From an uncultured Sutterella sp. (GTDB taxonomy: Bacteria; Pseudomonadota; Gammaproteobacteria; Burkholderiales; Burkholderiaceae_F): a DNA stretch of 57,787 nt. The notes beneath the pieces are model-generated. The model made no database searches. It worked only from the letters and a program-made list of their open reading frames with translations, and was not told the origin of the DNA. Made by a program: the position numbers and the translations under genes. Location of the stretch: positions 1 through 57,787 of the forward strand of contig CAJKSP010000011.1 of NCBI GenBank assembly GCA_905202595.1, read 5' to 3'. Positions 1 through 9,606 of this stretch are shown piece after piece (the first letter of the stretch is position 1; each line of letters begins with the position of its first letter).

Positions 1-54
1 ACCCTGGACCGACGGATTAAGAGTCCGCTGCTCTACCAACTGAGCTACGTTCCC
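1..54 (-). tRNA. tRNA-Lys (CUU), 3' part cut by window edge
   Basis: The minus strand reads a tRNA starting GGGAACGTAGCTCAG at position 54, with a standard D arm. The anticodon loop is CTCTTAA, giving anticodon CUU (lysine). The T arm and acceptor 3' strand lie beyond position 1, so the gene is partial. It lies just downstream of the second tRNA-Lys, probably in the same transcript. Confidence 0.9.
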
Positions 55-85
55 AACCTGCTGATCTCTGTTGAACAACCTTTAA

Positions 86-161
86 TGGTGGGTCGTGCGG
101 GATTCGAACCCACGACCAACGGATTAAAAGTCCGCTGCTCTACCGACTGAGCTAACGACCC
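86..161 (-). tRNA. tRNA-Lys (UUU), complete with encoded CCA
   Basis: This is a complete 76-nt cloverleaf on the minus strand. The acceptor stem GGGTCGT pairs with ACGACCC, followed by an encoded ACCA end. The anticodon loop CTTTTAA gives anticodon UUU (lysine), and the T loop GTTCGAATC is intact. It is followed after about 31 nt by the CUU isoacceptor, so the two lysine tRNAs form a tandem pair. Confidence 0.95.
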
Positions 162-236
162 TTTGCAAACAGGACGTAGTCGCGCAAGCAGAGGATTGTC
201 CAACTGAGGAAAAGAATTCTGCCGAAAGAAATTCAA

Positions 237-552
237 TTTGTCAAGAGCAAATAGGATGAGCGGTCAGAAATTTTGAGATAGCGTCGTTTAGCCCTTGTCT
301 CAATTGTTAGGGTTTCCACTAAACACTGAAACTCTTGTTCTTAGCTTCTCTGCGTGCTATTGTTCGCTTGTCAAGATGATTGTACTTAAAAATTCTTTGA
401 ATAATCATTGAGATGTGGATCATTGTTTTGCGATCGTTTCAAAAAATGATCCTGTAATTGCCGTCTGCTTTTAGTGAATCAGCGTTGATAGAGATACTCT
501 AATCTCAGCTGGCAATCATCCGATTTAGAGAGTTTGATAGGAGCCAAAGAAT
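237..552 (+). promoter_or_regulatory. AT-rich region upstream of recA
   Basis: About 315 nt without a gene, lying between the divergent tRNA-Lys genes and recA. It is clearly more AT-rich than the flanks, as expected for a promoter region serving both directions. An AGGAG ribosome site at about 540 precedes the recA ATG. I could not find a LexA box of the CTGT-N8-ACAG type. The nearest match, CTGT at about 452, lacks its second half. No -10/-35 pair stands out enough to call. Confidence 0.4.
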
Positions 553-1686
<1,134 letters not shown>

Positions 1687-1723
1687 TGGAGAAGTCTCTG
1701 CTGCATTCCGGCAGAGCGCGTCA

Positions 1724-1762
1724 GCCGCGGCAGGCCGTCCTGCCGCGGCCAAGTTGTTTTTT
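1724..1762 (+). terminator. Intrinsic terminator between recA and recX
   Basis: A perfect 11-bp GC-rich stem (GCCGCGGCAGG at 1724-1734 and its complement at 1739-1749, loop CCGT) is followed by a six-T run at 1757-1762. It ends only 14 nt before the recX start, with the likely recX ribosome site GAGG (1763-1766) directly after the T run. In E. coli a terminator in the same place limits recX to read-through transcription from recA. The same logic is likely here. Confidence 0.9.
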
Positions 1763-1776
1763 GAGGCCGCAGTTCT

Positions 1777-3156
1777 ATGGAAGCCATATTCACAGAAAAG
1801 GACCTCGAACCGGGGCTGGCAGTTGAACCGCCGGCACGTTCGGCTCCGAGTGACAAGCAGGCGAGTGTGCCGCAGCAACACAATGCTGAACCGTCGCTTT
1901 TTGATGATGACGAGCTTCCCATTCCAGGACTTGACAGCCCTGAAATGCTTCGACAGCGTCTCTTTGGCGAACCTCCCCAAGGCGCACTTATTCTTGACGG
2001 CGGCTCCCCTGTGCCGCAGGTGGGGGCTTCCGCTCCTGCCTGGACACAGGCGCCCATTATTGAAGACGAGCCCTTCCCGAAGCCGAGTGCGGCTAAATCG
2101 AATGCGTCGAGTGCAAGGGAAAGCCGTCCGATGGATTCGCGGCATCAGTCCATTCAGGTAACGACTTCGACTGCATCGGCTCGTGCTGACGGCCCCAAGC
2201 TCATTTCGAGTCCTCAAGATGTTCTGAGAGCTCTTCAACTCAAGCGTGCAGCGATCCCCAAGGCGTTTCAGGAGGCCTCTGAAGTTGCGGCGAAGAAGGC
2301 TGATCCTCGTCATATAGCGTCTGCAGAGCTTCCTCAGTCGCCAGTGAAGAGCGTTCAGCCGGCGGGTGCAGCAAAAGCGGTAAAAAAGAAGTCGCGCAAG
2401 CCGATTGGGACGGATGCTGTGGAATTTGTCCGCGAAGATGGACTCACAGTGAGCATGGATGCGGAAACTTGTCGAGATCCGGGGCTTTTGCGCCGCGTCA
2501 GACGCATGCAGACGAGCGCGCCGCTTGACGTTGTGACGGCGGCACAGGCGGATGAAGCGCTCGGCTACGTGCGCGATGATGGTTTGGTTGTTGAAGTGGA
2601 CGGGGATATCTGCACGGATCCCAGCATCTTCCGAGAGGCGAAGCGCAAGCGTGCAGAGGCGTCAGGCCGGCAGCCTCGTCCGCGTCCGCCGCTTTCGGCA
2701 CGCGCTGTTGCCGCGCTGGCTCGACGGGAATATTCTCGCCGAGAGCTGCGACGCAAGCTACTTAAGACGCTGGAGGAGGGCGAGACGATTGAAGCGCTTG
2801 ACAGCGTGCTCGACGATCTCGAAGCCAAGGGATTCCTTTCCGATGAGCGTTATGCGAGCGTGCGTGCCAGAAGCTTTGCACCCCGAATGGGCGACGCGCG
2901 GATTCGGCGAGAGCTGCGGCTCAAGGGGGTGGATGAGGAAACGGCGCGAGATGCCGTTGCATCGCTTGAAGAGCCTGAAGCTCTTCGTGCCTATCGTGTG
3001 TGGAGCCGTCGCTACGATGAGCTGCCGAAGAATTGGAAGGAACGGGAGAAACAGGTCCGCTATCTGGCCTATCGAGGCTTCAGCATGTCAGCAATCTTTC
3101 AAGTGCTTCGCGGCGAGGTGACGCTGCCGGAAGATGAGGAGCGCTCTCCATTTTGA
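1777..3156 (+). CDS. recX: RecX regulator with long repeat-bearing N-terminal extension
   Basis: RecX binds RecA filaments and restrains their activity. The C-terminal part (residues about 305-459) is a recognisable RecX: three-helix repeats with YSRRELRRKLL, LDDLEAKGFLSDERYA, RIRRELRLKGV and VRYLAYRGFSMSAIFQVL. Typical RecX proteins are about 150 residues, so roughly 300 residues are extra. Residues 1-205 are low-complexity and probably disordered. Residues 215-243 and 262-290 are two copies of a short motif with the pattern VR(E/D)DGL-V--D---C-DP---R. The start codon follows a GAGG site just after the recA terminator. A shorter start inside the frame cannot be excluded, but the frame stays open with neighbour-like codon use throughout. 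Confidence 0.85.
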   Translation: MEAIFTEKDLEPGLAVEPPARSAPSDKQASVPQQHNAEPSLFDDDELPIPGLDSPEMLRQRLFGEPPQGALILDGGSPVPQVGASAPAWTQAPIIEDEPFPKPSAAKSNASSARESRPMDSRHQSIQVTTSTASARADGPKLISSPQDVLRALQLKRAAIPKAFQEASEVAAKKADPRHIASAELPQSPVKSVQPAGAAKAVKKKSRKPIGTDAVEFVREDGLTVSMDAETCRDPGLLRRVRRMQTSAPLDVVTAAQADEALGYVRDDGLVVEVDGDICTDPSIFREAKRKRAEASGRQPRPRPPLSARAVAALARREYSRRELRRKLLKTLEEGETIEALDSVLDDLEAKGFLSDERYASVRARSFAPRMGDARIRRELRLKGVDEETARDAVASLEEPEALRAYRVWSRRYDELPKNWKEREKQVRYLAYRGFSMSAIFQVLRGEVTLPEDEERSPF

Positions 3157-3337
3157 TTGCGCATAGCTGGCGGCGCTTCTGCGTGTTTTCTCTCCTGGTT
3201 TGTTATGCGCAGGAACGAATAACGCTCTCTAAAATATGGCAAATCTTTGGCGTGGGTTTCAAGCCTGCGTTGAATCGGCCGACTGCCTGCCATTGGGGGT
3301 CTGCCGTTCCACAAACTAAAACCTCGGAGTAATTACC

Positions 3338-4120
3338 GTGGAATATATATGGGATCTTCTGGTCAATCTGCATTGGGGCGCAGTTGGCCAGATCATCATG
3401 ATCGACGTGCTGCTCGGCGGTGACAATGCAGTCGTTATCGCTATGGCCTGTCGGAATCTACCGCATGAGCAGCGGAATAAAGGCATCTTCTGGGGTACGG
3501 CCGGCGCCATCGCTCTGCGCGTGGTGCTGATCACTTTTGCAGTGATGATTCTCAATCTGCCGTTCCTGAAAGTAATTGGCGGTCTGCTTCTGCTTTGGAT
3601 CGGTACCAAGCTGTTGATACCGGATTACGAAGCGCATCAGAAAGTCGAAGGCAGTAAGAAGCTATTCGGCGCTATCAAGACCATCATCGTTGCCGATTTC
3701 GTGATGTCGTTCGATAACGTGATTGCTATTGCTGGAGCGGCTCAGCAGGCGCATGAAGCGCATCAAACGCTACTTGTTATCTTCGGCCTGCTGGTTTCCG
3801 TGCCTTTCATCGTCTGCGGCAGCCAAGTGGTGCTTCGTCTTCTCGACCGTTTCCCGATCATTATTTATTTCGGCGGCGGTCTGTTGGGCTGGATTGCGGG
3901 TGGCATGCTCGTATCCGACGGCTATGTCGCCACGCATTGGCCGGAGTTCAGCTTTATGGCGCACTATCCGCTCAGCATTTGCTGCGCAGCGCTTGTGATT
4001 GTCGTAGGCCACTTGATTGCCAAGAAGAAGCGTGCCGAGCATGAAGCGCATTTAAAGCTCATGCAGCTTTCTCCGGAGACGAAGGAGAAGTCTGAGCAAG
4101 AGCAGAAGATCGCGGACTAA
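3338..4120 (+). CDS. TerC/YkoY-family integral membrane protein
   Basis: This 260-residue polytopic protein of the TerC family has members linked to tellurite resistance and to manganese or calcium export. Family hallmarks are the acidic transmembrane motifs IDVLLGGDNAVVIA (residues about 22-35) and ADFVMSFDNVIAIAGAA (about 113-130), where Asp and Asn residues sit in the membrane. The start is GTG with GGAG eight bases upstream. The tail is charged and cytoplasmic-looking. The 181-nt leader has an inverted repeat (TGCGCATA near 3160, TATGCGCA near 3205) but lacks the conserved core of the yybP-ykoY manganese riboswitch. The transported substrate cannot be told from sequence. Confidence 0.88.
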   Translation: MEYIWDLLVNLHWGAVGQIIMIDVLLGGDNAVVIAMACRNLPHEQRNKGIFWGTAGAIALRVVLITFAVMILNLPFLKVIGGLLLLWIGTKLLIPDYEAHQKVEGSKKLFGAIKTIIVADFVMSFDNVIAIAGAAQQAHEAHQTLLVIFGLLVSVPFIVCGSQVVLRLLDRFPIIIYFGGGLLGWIAGGMLVSDGYVATHWPEFSFMAHYPLSICCAALVIVVGHLIAKKKRAEHEAHLKLMQLSPETKEKSEQEQKIAD

Positions 4121-4146
4121 GGTCCAAGGTCAGTGCTAGTCTCTGC

Positions 4147-4185
4147 AACGGCCGCTTTCCTTTTGCAAGAGGGAGGCGGCCGTTT
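4147..4185 (+). terminator. Intrinsic terminator after the TerC gene
   Basis: The stem ACGGCCGC-TTTCC pairs with GGGAGGCGGCCGT across a loop of about ten bases and ends in TTTTT. It separates the TerC gene from the convergent mnmA. Confidence 0.85.
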
Positions 4186-4210
4186 TTCATATCAGTCGAA
4201 TTTGAGGCGA

Positions 4211-5305
4211 TTACCCGTTGAACCGAACTTGATTGATGAAGCCTCCGCCGAGGCAAACTTCGCCTTGGTAGAGCACAGCGCTTTGTCCTGGGGTGGCTGC
4301 CCACTGAGGTTCGTCAAATTCAAGCGTAAATCCGTCAGGCGTAATGTGAGAGAGGCGGCAGGGGCCGTCTGCCTGACGATAGCGCGTCTTTACTGTTATC
4401 GGCGTCGACTGATCCGGCGCAGCGCCAGCGACCCAGCTCGGATGCACGGCATCAAGCTCATGAGAAAGAAGCCACGGATGATCGTGTCCCTGACACACCC
4501 AAAGGGTGTTGTTAGCGAGATCTTTGCGGGCGACGAACCACGGCTCTCCTGTTGAGTCGTGAACGCCGCCGATGCCAATGCCCTTGCGCTGTCCTAGCGT
4601 ATAGAAGGCAAGGCCGATATGCTCGCCGAGCACATGGCCTTCCGGATCCTTGATGGGGCCCGGGTGCGTTGGGAGATAGCGGTTCAGAAACTCGCGGAAC
4701 GGCCGTTCGCCGATGAAGCAAATGCCGGTGGAATCTTTTTTCTTGGCGTTGGGCAGGCCTATTTCGGCTGCAATGCGCCGCACTTCCGTTTTGTACAGGT
4801 CGCCGACAGGGAAGATCACGCGAGCGATCTGCTCCTGCGTTAAACGGTGCAGAAAGTAGCTTTGGTCTTTGCCGGGGTCAACGCCTCGAAGTAGCTCCGT
4901 CATGCCGTTTGCCCGGCGGACGCGCGCATAATGTCCCGTTGCGATCCAGTCTGCGCCCATATTCATCGCGTAGTCGAGAAAGGCGCGGAATTTAATCTCT
5001 GCATTGCAGAGCACATCCGGATTGGGTGTGCGGCCCGCGGAGTACTCTCGCAAAAAATCTGAAAAGACGCGCTCTTTGTATTCGCGGGCGAAATTCACTG
5101 CTTCAATGTCTATGCCAATGACATCGGCAACAGCGGCGGCGTCAAGGAAGTCCTGCCTGGAGGAGCAGTATTCGCTGTCATCATCATCCTCCCAGTTCTT
5201 CATAAACAGGCCGACGACTTCATAGCCCTGCTTCTTGAGCAGGTAGGCGCTGACGGAGGAGTCCACGCCGCCGGAAAGGCCGACGACGACTTTTTGCTTG
5301 CCCAT
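4211..5305 (-). CDS. mnmA: tRNA-specific 2-thiouridylase MnmA
   Basis: MnmA uses ATP and a relayed persulfide sulfur to thiolate U34 of tRNAs for Lys, Glu and Gln. It is a fitting neighbour for a tRNA-Lys(UUU) locus, although proximity may be chance. The PP-loop SGGVDSS lies near residue 9. The two catalytic cysteines are in NPDVLCNAEIKF and STGICFIGERPF, and the substrate-binding stretch IATGHYARV is present. The frame is open for 72 codons further upstream, but the family N-terminus (MGKQKVVVGLSGG) fixes the start at 5305, giving 364 residues. It is transcribed divergently from the nitronate-monooxygenase-like gene. Confidence 0.96.
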   Translation of the reverse strand: MGKQKVVVGLSGGVDSSVSAYLLKKQGYEVVGLFMKNWEDDDDSEYCSSRQDFLDAAAVADVIGIDIEAVNFAREYKERVFSDFLREYSAGRTPNPDVLCNAEIKFRAFLDYAMNMGADWIATGHYARVRRANGMTELLRGVDPGKDQSYFLHRLTQEQIARVIFPVGDLYKTEVRRIAAEIGLPNAKKKDSTGICFIGERPFREFLNRYLPTHPGPIKDPEGHVLGEHIGLAFYTLGQRKGIGIGGVHDSTGEPWFVARKDLANNTLWVCQGHDHPWLLSHELDAVHPSWVAGAAPDQSTPITVKTRYRQADGPCRLSHITPDGFTLEFDEPQWAATPGQSAVLYQGEVCLGGGFINQVRFNG

Positions 5306-5442
5306 AGCTCGGTACTCAATAACAATAGAAAATTCGCCTGGATCGGCTATGCAGACATATGCCGGGCCGATTTGGGTTCTGATTGTATCGAAGGCGCAGG
5401 CATTGGCTGCGGCGGATGCGTGTCGCGAAGGGGGATAGGAAA

Positions 5443-6570
5443 GTGAAGAATGAAGCAGGGAAGCCGGCTGATGCGGCCGGCTGGCTGCAGGAAGCAATGC
5501 AGCGCTGCCGCACTCTGGCAAAGCTGTTCGGCGTAGAGAAGCCGTTTCTCAACGCCCCGATTCCTGGTCTTGCAGATGCCGAGTTGGCTGCAGCAGTGTC
5601 GCAGGCAGGCGGTCTAGGCGTAATCGCTGCGCAGAGGCTGACGCCGGAGGCGCTTCGCAAGGAAATAGCCGAGCTCCGGCGACGCACGCAGCAGCCCTTC
5701 GCCGTGGCTGTTGAAGTTCCGCCGCGTGAGCCCGCTCCAGCCGATGCCGCAAAGCCTCTCGTGGAAGGTCTTTCCGAGTTGCTTGTCGAGCTCGGGTTGC
5801 CGGCGGACATGACAAGCTACAGGCTGGATTTACATTCGGTGGTGCCGAACCTCAGCTCGCTTCTCGAAGCCATCATTGAAATCCAGCCTCGTGCGGTGAT
5901 TGCCGTTGGGGGCGGCTTCCGGGAGCCAGAAGCTGAAGCGCTTTCCAAAGCCGGGATTCTGCATATTGGTACGGCGACGAATCTGCTTGAAGTGAAGGTG
6001 CTTCGTGCGGCTGGTGCAGATGCCGTAGTACTTCAAGGAAGTGAGGCGGCTGGCCCGCAGCTGTCCTTTGAAGGGGAGAGCCTGGCGCCGTTAGGACTTT
6101 CTGCCATGACGGCAGCAGCGGCGAAAATTCTCGGCAATATTCCCGTCATTGCTTCAGGCGGCATTGCTTCGGGCAGACAGGCGGCTGGACTCGCTATGAC
6201 TGGCGCTGCAGGCTTCATGGCCGGAACGGCGCTCTTGACGGCAGCCGAAGCCAGGCTGCCCGCGCTGCTTCTTGCCAAGCTGAGGCTGAGCAGCGCAGGC
6301 GATCTCAGAACGATGCGTGTGTTGTGCGGACGTCCTATGCGCGTTCTGGCATCTCCCTTGACAGAAGCGCTTGGCGATTATGAGCGTGCGCTCTCGATCT
6401 CCTATCCGGCCCCAGAAGCTGTTTTTAGACCGCTCGCTGAAGCGGCGGTCAAGACCGGCCGCGACGATTTGGTCATTCTGCCTGCCGGCGAGTCGGTAGG
6501 GCGCAGCGCCTATCGCAATGTGAGGGAAGCAATCACTGCCATTGCCGGCTGGGTCTCAGAAACGCATTAG
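5443..6570 (+). CDS. Nitronate monooxygenase-like FMN protein lacking the usual catalytic His
   Basis: This is a TIM-barrel flavoprotein of the 2-nitropropane dioxygenase / nitronate monooxygenase superfamily, which oxidises alkyl nitronates using FMN. Visible motifs are NAPIPGLADAELAAAVSQAG near residue 37, GADAVVLQGSEAAGP at 191-205 and IPVIASGGIASG at 233-244. In the classical enzymes the second motif reads G-x-EAGGH with a catalytic His, whereas here it ends in Pro. GTG at 5443 is chosen because GGGGGATAGG sits just upstream and the residues before it are Arg-rich with no family match. Its stop overlaps that of the convergent lrgB. It may be an FMN enzyme of different specificity. Confidence 0.75.
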   Translation: MKNEAGKPADAAGWLQEAMQRCRTLAKLFGVEKPFLNAPIPGLADAELAAAVSQAGGLGVIAAQRLTPEALRKEIAELRRRTQQPFAVAVEVPPREPAPADAAKPLVEGLSELLVELGLPADMTSYRLDLHSVVPNLSSLLEAIIEIQPRAVIAVGGGFREPEAEALSKAGILHIGTATNLLEVKVLRAAGADAVVLQGSEAAGPQLSFEGESLAPLGLSAMTAAAAKILGNIPVIASGGIASGRQAAGLAMTGAAGFMAGTALLTAAEARLPALLLAKLRLSSAGDLRTMRVLCGRPMRVLASPLTEALGDYERALSISYPAPEAVFRPLAEAAVKTGRDDLVILPAGESVGRSAYRNVREAITAIAGWVSETH

Positions 6571-7301
6571 CGGCCAATGAGCGCCATGAGCGGACCGGCG
6601 ATGAGCGGTGCAATGAAAGCCGTAATGACGCCGCAGAGGCCCATGGCCAGACCGCCAAAAGCGCCTGCGCGCGCGCTGATCTGAAAGGCTGCGCTTGTGC
6701 CCATGCCGTGGGCGGACAGGCCGAGCGCAACGCCGCAGACCGGCTCAGATTTGATGCGAAGCAGCTTGAAGACTGGCCGTCCGATGATGGAGCCCAAAAT
6801 GCCCGTGATGACAACAAAAGCAGCTGTCAGGTCAGGCATGCCGCCCAAGGCTTCAGACACGCTCATAGCGATTGGGGTCGTGACTGACTTGGGCACCATG
6901 GAGCGAATGGTTTCGCTCGACAGTCCGCAGGCGCCGCCGATAAGAATGACGCTCACAATGGCGGCAATGCATCCGGCAAGTAGTCCGCAGGCTAGCGGCA
7001 GCCAAAGCTTGGCGAGCTTGGCTCGCTGCTCATAGAGCGGCACAGCTAGTACGACTGTTGCCGGTCCCAGCAGGAAATGAATGAAGCCTGCGCCTTGAAA
7101 GTACTGCTCATAAGGAACATCCGTTACTACGAGGAATGCGATCAGCAGCACGACGGCAATGATGATCGGCGAGGCTAGCGGATTGCCTTTGGCTGTCTGG
7201 AAGATCTTCTGGCCAAGGATGTAGCAGGCAAGAGTCAGACACAGCCACCACGCCGGGTTGCCTGCAATGGCATGGCAGGTGTGTAAAAAGGAATCCATCA
7301 T
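6567..7301 (-). CDS. lrgB: LrgB-family membrane protein
   Basis: LrgB is the larger partner of the LrgA/LrgB (CidA/CidB) pair, described as modulators of murein hydrolase activity and, in other bacteria, as pyruvate or glycolate transport components. The 244-residue product is hydrophobic with many membrane segments. Conserved stretches include SMVPKSVTTPIAM and GLSAHGMGTSAA. ATG at 7301 is preferred because GAGG lies nine bases upstream and it begins one base after the lrgA stop. Three other in-frame starts lie within 15 bases. It forms an operon with lrgA. Confidence 0.88.
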   Translation of the reverse strand: MMDSFLHTCHAIAGNPAWWLCLTLACYILGQKIFQTAKGNPLASPIIIAVVLLIAFLVVTDVPYEQYFQGAGFIHFLLGPATVVLAVPLYEQRAKLAKLWLPLACGLLAGCIAAIVSVILIGGACGLSSETIRSMVPKSVTTPIAMSVSEALGGMPDLTAAFVVITGILGSIIGRPVFKLLRIKSEPVCGVALGLSAHGMGTSAAFQISARAGAFGGLAMGLCGVITAFIAPLIAGPLMALIGR

Positions 7302-7302
7302 T

Positions 7303-7656
7303 TCAATCATCCTCAAGCTTCATGAGCTTCATTACGCCGAGAATGGTGTAAGCGCAGACAGCCATGGCGATGAGGCTGGAGCCGATGATCGTTACTGCAA
7401 TGCCGAAGCCTTCGCTGGCAAAGCGCGCGCCGTGCCGCATGATGCCTACGCCGGCCGGTACGAAAAGCAGCGACAAATTGGAAAGCAGAAAGCCGGCTGT
7501 TGGGCGAACTTGGTCGATCAGGTTGTCCTTCACAAGGAAGGCGCCGAGCATGAGGACCATGCCGATCACGGTTCCTGGGACCGGCAGATGAAGAATGCGG
7601 CTCAGAAGCTCTCCGGCCACTTGAAAGCCCAGCACTATGGCGATCGAGCGAAGCAT
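7303..7656 (-). CDS. lrgA: LrgA/CidA-family holin-like membrane protein
   Basis: This small membrane protein of 117 residues has about four hydrophobic segments and family motifs LPVPGTVIGMVLMLGAF and FVPAGVGIMRH. The open frame extends upstream by 71 codons, but the extra sequence is not family-like, so ATG at 7656 is used. No good ribosome site precedes it, which leaves the exact start uncertain. It is translationally coupled to lrgB (1-nt gap) and divergent from the S4-domain gene. Confidence 0.82.
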   Translation of the reverse strand: MLRSIAIVLGFQVAGELLSRILHLPVPGTVIGMVLMLGAFLVKDNLIDQVRPTAGFLLSNLSLLFVPAGVGIMRHGARFASEGFGIAVTIIGSSLIAMAVCAYTILGVMKLMKLEDD

Positions 7657-7889
7657 AAACAAGAAACGAAAGAAAACGAGTTTGAAGACTGAAAAACCGG
7701 TCAGCGTGCCTATGGACGCGGCAAGCGGGGTGGCTCGGGAAGGCCGGTCGAGCAATAATTCGCAGGAAATCGCAATTCTGCACTCGAGCCGCTTCCGTGA
7801 GCGCTTGGCGGATTTGATCTTCGCTAAGCAGTATTCATCGTCCTTACCGGCTCGGCGTGTGCAAACCATGCGCTTGGAGGCGCTTTTTC

Positions 7890-8132
7890 ATGGCACAGAA
7901 AGCTCAGGAACAGATTTTCCGTATACGCGGCGAATTCATTACGCTTGATGCGCTGCTCAAGGCTGTCGGCGCTGTTGGAACAGGGGGCGAAGGCAAGACG
8001 CTGATCCAAGCAGGGAGCGTGCGCGTAGACGGCGAGGCGGAGATTCGTCGTGGCCGCAAGCTTCGCGGCGGCGAGCTCGTTGAAGCTGGCAGTCTTCGCA
8101 TCAGGCTGGAGGCCGACGCGTCGGCGGCTTAG
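7890..8132 (+). CDS. Small S4-domain RNA-binding protein (YbcJ-like)
   Basis: This 80-residue protein is essentially a single S4 RNA-binding domain. The recognisable core is ITLDALLKAVGAVGTGGEGK followed by SVRVDGEAEIRRGRKLRGG. Proteins of this type (E. coli YbcJ, Bacillus RqcP/YlmH-like S4 proteins) bind structured rRNA or tRNA, but the specific target is unknown. GGAGG ten bases upstream supports the ATG at 7890 rather than the in-frame ATG at 7857. It stands alone between lrgA and an M20 peptidase. Confidence 0.85.
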   Translation: MAQKAQEQIFRIRGEFITLDALLKAVGAVGTGGEGKTLIQAGSVRVDGEAEIRRGRKLRGGELVEAGSLRIRLEADASAA

Positions 8133-8203
8133 CGCTCGCTGACTCATGGAAGAGAAATTTTTTCTTGGATCATCGCAAGGGCGAAAGTCCTAAAGGAGGG
8201 GAT

Positions 8204-9478
8204 ATGTCCATTGAAAAACTGCCGCCGCTTGATGCCGGCATTGTTGCTGCTGTGGAGCGGCTGGCCTGTCAGCCGAAGGTCAAAGCCGCGTTCGAAGAAG
8301 CTCAACGCGATGTTGATCGTGCTATGGCCGAGCAGGTCGAACTGTGCGAAATTGAAGCTCCCACTTTTGAAGAAGCCCGCCGAGCGGACCGCGTAGCGCA
8401 GCTGATGCGTCAATACGGCTTGAAGGATGTTGTCATCGATCCGATTGGCAATGTCGTCGGCCGTCTGCCGGGTACGGATCCGAAGGGGCCGGTTCTGGCG
8501 CTAGGCGCACATATGGACTCGGTCTTTCCGCGCGGTACGGACGTCAAGGTGAAGGTGGAAGGCCGTCGCTATACGGCACCTGGCATCGGCGACAATTGCT
8601 CTGGCCTGCGAGCGATGCTTCAGGTGCTGCGCATGTACGTGGACAACGGCATCGAGCATGCGGGAGACATTCTCTTCGTGGGAACTGTCGGCGAGGAAGG
8701 CAATGGCGACATCCGCGGCTCGAAGGCGCTTTTTGACGGCAGCCGCCATATTGACGGCTTCATCGCCATCGATTCGACCGACGTGGGCCGCGTGCTCTGC
8801 GGCGCTACGGGATCTCATCGCTGGCGTTTGGCCGTTGACGGCAAAGGCGGGCATTCCTATGCAGCATTCGGCCTCTGCCCGTCGGCGATTCATGCTATCT
8901 GCCGGGCCGGTGCCAAGATCGCCTCAACGCGCGTTCCTGCAGAGCCGAAGACCACTTACACAATTGGCACGATTAAAGGTGGTACGACGGTGAACAGCAT
9001 CGCTGCCCATTGCGAAGTGGAAGTGGATATGCGTTCCGTGTCCAACGAAGAACTGCTCAAACTTGAAGCTCATGTGCTCCGCTGCTTCGAAGAAGCTGTT
9101 GAAGAGGAAAACGCCTTCTGGAATGTGACGGATCCCGAGCTGAAGCTGCGTTTGACGAAGACGCAGATTGGAAATCGGCCTGCAGGAATGCGTCCGGACA
9201 ACTGCCCGGTTCTTCAGGTGTCTCGTGCGGCACAGAAGGCGCTCGGCATTGAGCTGACTAAGTACATGTGCTCGTCGACGGACGCAAATGCGCCGATGAG
9301 CAAGGGCATTCCTTCTACTTGCCTCTGTTCAGGAGGACGAGGCGTTAATGCGCATTCGATGTCGGAATACTTCGAAATGACGGACGATGTTTATTTGGGC
9401 CCGCAGCTCGTCTTTCTTGCATCAGCCGCGCTTTCTGGTGCGTGCGGGGAGAAGCCGGTGCTGCCGGTTCGGAGCTGA
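8204..9478 (+). CDS. M20-family metallopeptidase (PepT-like)
   Basis: A zinc-dependent exo- or dipeptidase fold of 424 residues. Metal-ligand motifs are visible in order: GAHMDSVFPRG (first His and following Asp), GIGDNCSGL (bridging Asp region), GEEGNGDIRGSK (catalytic Glu pair) and a late His in GVNAHSMSEYFEM. The arrangement resembles tripeptidase T-like cytosolic enzymes rather than acetylornithine deacetylases. The start is fixed by a strong AAGGAGGGG site seven bases upstream of ATG 8204. It stands alone and ends in a clear terminator. The exact peptide substrate cannot be inferred. Confidence 0.85.
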   Translation: MSIEKLPPLDAGIVAAVERLACQPKVKAAFEEAQRDVDRAMAEQVELCEIEAPTFEEARRADRVAQLMRQYGLKDVVIDPIGNVVGRLPGTDPKGPVLALGAHMDSVFPRGTDVKVKVEGRRYTAPGIGDNCSGLRAMLQVLRMYVDNGIEHAGDILFVGTVGEEGNGDIRGSKALFDGSRHIDGFIAIDSTDVGRVLCGATGSHRWRLAVDGKGGHSYAAFGLCPSAIHAICRAGAKIASTRVPAEPKTTYTIGTIKGGTTVNSIAAHCEVEVDMRSVSNEELLKLEAHVLRCFEEAVEEENAFWNVTDPELKLRLTKTQIGNRPAGMRPDNCPVLQVSRAAQKALGIELTKYMCSSTDANAPMSKGIPSTCLCSGGRGVNAHSMSEYFEMTDDVYLGPQLVFLASAALSGACGEKPVLPVRS

Positions 9479-9529
9479 TGAAGGTTTTGCAGGCAATGCC
9501 GGCCTGAGTTCAGCCGCAATTTGAAGCGA

Positions 9530-9570
9530 AGCCCGCGATGCGCTTTGGCGTATCGCGGGCTGATGTTTTT
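9530..9570 (+). terminator. Intrinsic terminator after the M20 peptidase
   Basis: A perfect 10-bp stem AGCCCGCGAT (9530-9539) with ATCGCGGGCT (9552-9561), extendable inward, is followed by GATGTTTTT. It lies between two convergent genes. Confidence 0.8.
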
Positions 9571-9606
9571 GCAGATTGAAGACAAGAGGTTTTGTGCTGT
9601 TTGAGC

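Noticed and set aside
3157..3337. Possible yybP-ykoY manganese riboswitch before the TerC gene
   Set aside because: Families linked to TerC often carry one, but the conserved GGGGAGUA-type core is not present.
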